Assembly (NCBI GenBank): GCA_016780605.1 | Contig: JADHLS010000095.1 | Location: 1-10,829 of the forward strand | Length of the DNA stretch: 10,829 nt | Direction of reading: 5' to 3' | From: Reyranella sp. | GTDB lineage: Bacteria > Pseudomonadota > Alphaproteobacteria > Reyranellales > Reyranellaceae | Shown: in pieces, positions 9,160 to 10,829 of the stretch | Layout: each line of letters starts with the position of its first letter | Numbering within the stretch: position 1 is the stretch's first letter | The notes under the pieces: generated by a model | Seen by the model: the letters and a program-made list of their open reading frames with translations, nothing else | Databases searched by the model: none | Told to the model about the DNA's origin: nothing | Program-made: the position numbers and the translations under genes

Positions 9160-9207
9160 GATTCCTCCGCCGTCGGCCCGAACACTGGGGCTGAGGGGGA
9201 TCGTTAC

Positions 9208-10815
9208 ATGCCGTTGGAAGCCTCGCGCCGGGCCTTGATGCCCGGTGCTGCCGCTGTCGTGCTCGCGTTGGCAGGACCGGCCATAGCCCAGACCCAACCC
9301 ACGACCCAGGAGCTGCTCGACCAGATCAAGCTCTTGCAGAAGCGCATCGAGCAGCTCGAAGCGGCCGAGAAGCAGAGGGCGCGCATTGCCGCGCAGCCAC
9401 CGGCCACGGCGCCGAAGCCGGTGCGCGTCGCGGCGGCCGTCTCGACGCCACCCGCTCCCGCGCCGGCACCCGCTGCGCCACCGCCTCCTGCTGCGCCACC
9501 GCCGGAATCCGACAAGCCGAACGGCACCTTCCAGCTGGGCGCCGTGAAGCTGACCTTGGGCGGCTTCCTCGATCTCACCGGCTACTATCGCACCCGCAAC
9601 GAAAACCGCGGCACCGGCACCGGCTACGCCACGATCCCTTTCTATGGGCCGAACCCTCAGGGCAATTCCGACGAGTTTGGCCTCAGCGCCCAGCAGACGC
9701 GCCTGTCGCTGCGCGCCGATGCGCCGATCGGCGCCGACAGCCGCATCACCGCCTACGGTGAGATCGACTTCAATAACGGGGCGGGCGGGGCCAACTCGAC
9801 GGAGACCAGCAGCTACACGCCGCGCCTGCGCCAGGCTTTCGGCCAGTACCAGGACGATGCGTGGCAGGCCTACTTCCTGGCCGGCCAGGCCTGGACCCTG
9901 GCGAGCCCGTTCAAGAAGGGACTCGATCCTTTCACCGTGTGGCAGCCGCCGACGATCGATCACAACTACATGGTCGGCTACAACTACCTGCGCGTGCCTA
10001 TGGTGCGCGCGGTGAAGGGCTTCGGCGATTTCTGGATGGGCATCGAGGCCAACACCCCGCAGACGATCTTCGGCGGGACGCCCGCCGTGCCGACCGGCCA
10101 GACCGTGTTCACGGGCTATCCCGGCGCCACCGGTCTCAATCCGCAGGTCAACTACAGCGTCAACGCCTACCCCGACGTCGTCGCCAAGGTCGCGCTCGAC
10201 ACCAGCTTCGGCCATTTCGACGTGTTCGGCGTGGCGCGCTGGTTCCGCGACCAGGTCTCGTTCGGCACCAACAGCGTGAACTACGATGCCTTCGGCGGCG
10301 GCTTCGGTGGCAGCGCCTTCATTCCCGTCGGTCCCTGGGTCGATCTGATGGGCAACTTCATGTACGGCTACGGCGTCGGCCGCTATGGCGCCGCCCAGAT
10401 GGCGGATGTCACCTACCTGCCGAACGGCAGCCTGACGCCGCTGCCGCAGGCTTCGGGCATGGTCGGCGGCGTCGTCCACGCCGTGCCGAGCGTTCTCGAC
10501 ATCTACGGCTTCTGGGGCTGGAACTGGATCGGCGCCAGCTACTTCCCCGGCGGCGGCTACGGCAATCCCACTTTCGACAATACCGGCTGCTTCAATGCCA
10601 ATGCCGGCGGATCCGGTTGCGCCGGCAACAACTCGGTGCTGAGCGAGCTCACGGTCGGCGTCAACTGGAACATGCTGCGCGGCCGCTACGGCACCCTGCG
10701 CAGTGGCCTGCAGTACGGCAACATCCTGCGCACCGCCTACTACGGCGCGGGCGGAACGCCGAGCGTCGCCGAGAACCTGTTCATGTTCAACTTCCGCTAC
10801 ATTCCGTTTGAGTGA
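9208..10815 (+). CDS. Outer-membrane porin with N-terminal coiled coil and Pro/Ala linker (DcaP-like architecture)
   Basis: A 535-residue exported beta-barrel protein. The signal peptide spans 1-27 (AIA before QTQ). Residues 33-61 (QELLDQIKLLQKRIEQLEAAEK and on) show a heptad pattern of a short coiled coil, which in DcaP-type porins trimerises in the periplasm. Residues 64-100 are almost all Pro and Ala, a flexible spacer. The rest, from about 107 (GTFQLGAVKLTLGGFLDLTGYY), is a barrel of alternating hydrophobic and polar strands rich in Gly, Tyr and Trp, ending FMFNFRYIPFE. The last Phe is followed by Glu, whereas most porins end on the aromatic residue. One Cys pair (CFNANAGGSGC, near residue 465) could form a loop disulfide. 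The start is supported by GAGGGGGA seven bases upstream. The transported substrate is unknown; dicarboxylates are known for DcaP, but this is only an analogy. The gene is complete, stopping 14 bases before the window edge. Confidence 0.85.
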   Translation: MPLEASRRALMPGAAAVVLALAGPAIAQTQPTTQELLDQIKLLQKRIEQLEAAEKQRARIAAQPPATAPKPVRVAAAVSTPPAPAPAPAAPPPPAAPPPESDKPNGTFQLGAVKLTLGGFLDLTGYYRTRNENRGTGTGYATIPFYGPNPQGNSDEFGLSAQQTRLSLRADAPIGADSRITAYGEIDFNNGAGGANSTETSSYTPRLRQAFGQYQDDAWQAYFLAGQAWTLASPFKKGLDPFTVWQPPTIDHNYMVGYNYLRVPMVRAVKGFGDFWMGIEANTPQTIFGGTPAVPTGQTVFTGYPGATGLNPQVNYSVNAYPDVVAKVALDTSFGHFDVFGVARWFRDQVSFGTNSVNYDAFGGGFGGSAFIPVGPWVDLMGNFMYGYGVGRYGAAQMADVTYLPNGSLTPLPQASGMVGGVVHAVPSVLDIYGFWGWNWIGASYFPGGGYGNPTFDNTGCFNANAGGSGCAGNNSVLSELTVGVNWNMLRGRYGTLRSGLQYGNILRTAYYGAGGTPSVAENLFMFNFRYIPFE

Positions 10816-10829
10816 AGATCGCCTCCCCA

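Noticed and set aside
9148..10479. Minus-strand open frame (443 residues) antisense to the porin
   Set aside because: Composition and motif content are those of a GC-codon shadow, and it covers the intergenic region and the porin start without an SD.

Overview
This is a GC-rich chromosomal window that looks alphaproteobacterial. The reasons are strong G/C bias at third codon positions, a passenger/barrel autotransporter of the kind common in soil Rhizobiales and Rhodospirillales, and an intergenic palindrome whose arms begin CGTCATCCCGAG and carry AGGGACCT, a repeat style I associate with alphaproteobacterial genomes. Genus cannot be fixed from the sequence; a Reyranella- or Bradyrhizobium-like soil bacterium is a guess.

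Layout. Positions 2-1132 (+) hold the 3' part of a CaiB/BaiF (family III) CoA-transferase cut by the window edge. Positions 1172-1898 (+) are a compact type II toxin-antitoxin module: promoter, perfect 22-bp operator palindrome, Phd/YefM-type antitoxin and PIN-domain toxin, with stop and start codons overlapping by one base. On the minus strand, a 1064-residue type V autotransporter (6787 to 3593) is followed 57 bases later by a secreted tannase/feruloyl-esterase family protein (3535 to 1913). These two may form a transcription unit that builds and exports surface or envelope proteins. From 6995 (+) come a -10 element, a well-formed TPP riboswitch and thiC, the thiamine pyrimidine synthase. 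A 120-base inverted repeat follows thiC immediately, and then an outer-membrane porin with a coiled coil and a Pro/Ala linker (9208-10815).

How the parts relate. ThiC makes the HMP-P precursor of thiamine, and its mRNA leader senses the end product TPP. The leader ends in a hairpin that would mask the thiC ribosome-binding site, so control is probably at translation initiation. The autotransporter, esterase and porin are all exported, but they sit in separate contexts and nothing ties them to thiamine. The toxin-antitoxin pair is self-contained and looks like a cassette placed between the CoA-transferase and the convergent esterase, with only 14 bases separating toxin stop from esterase stop.

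Many long open frames lie antisense to these genes. They are codon-bias shadows and were left out. I found no tRNA, rRNA, CRISPR array, insertion sequence or clear new defence system. The points most worth following up are the riboswitch expression platform, the toxin-antitoxin operator, the 55+10+55 palindrome, and the autotransporter-esterase pair.
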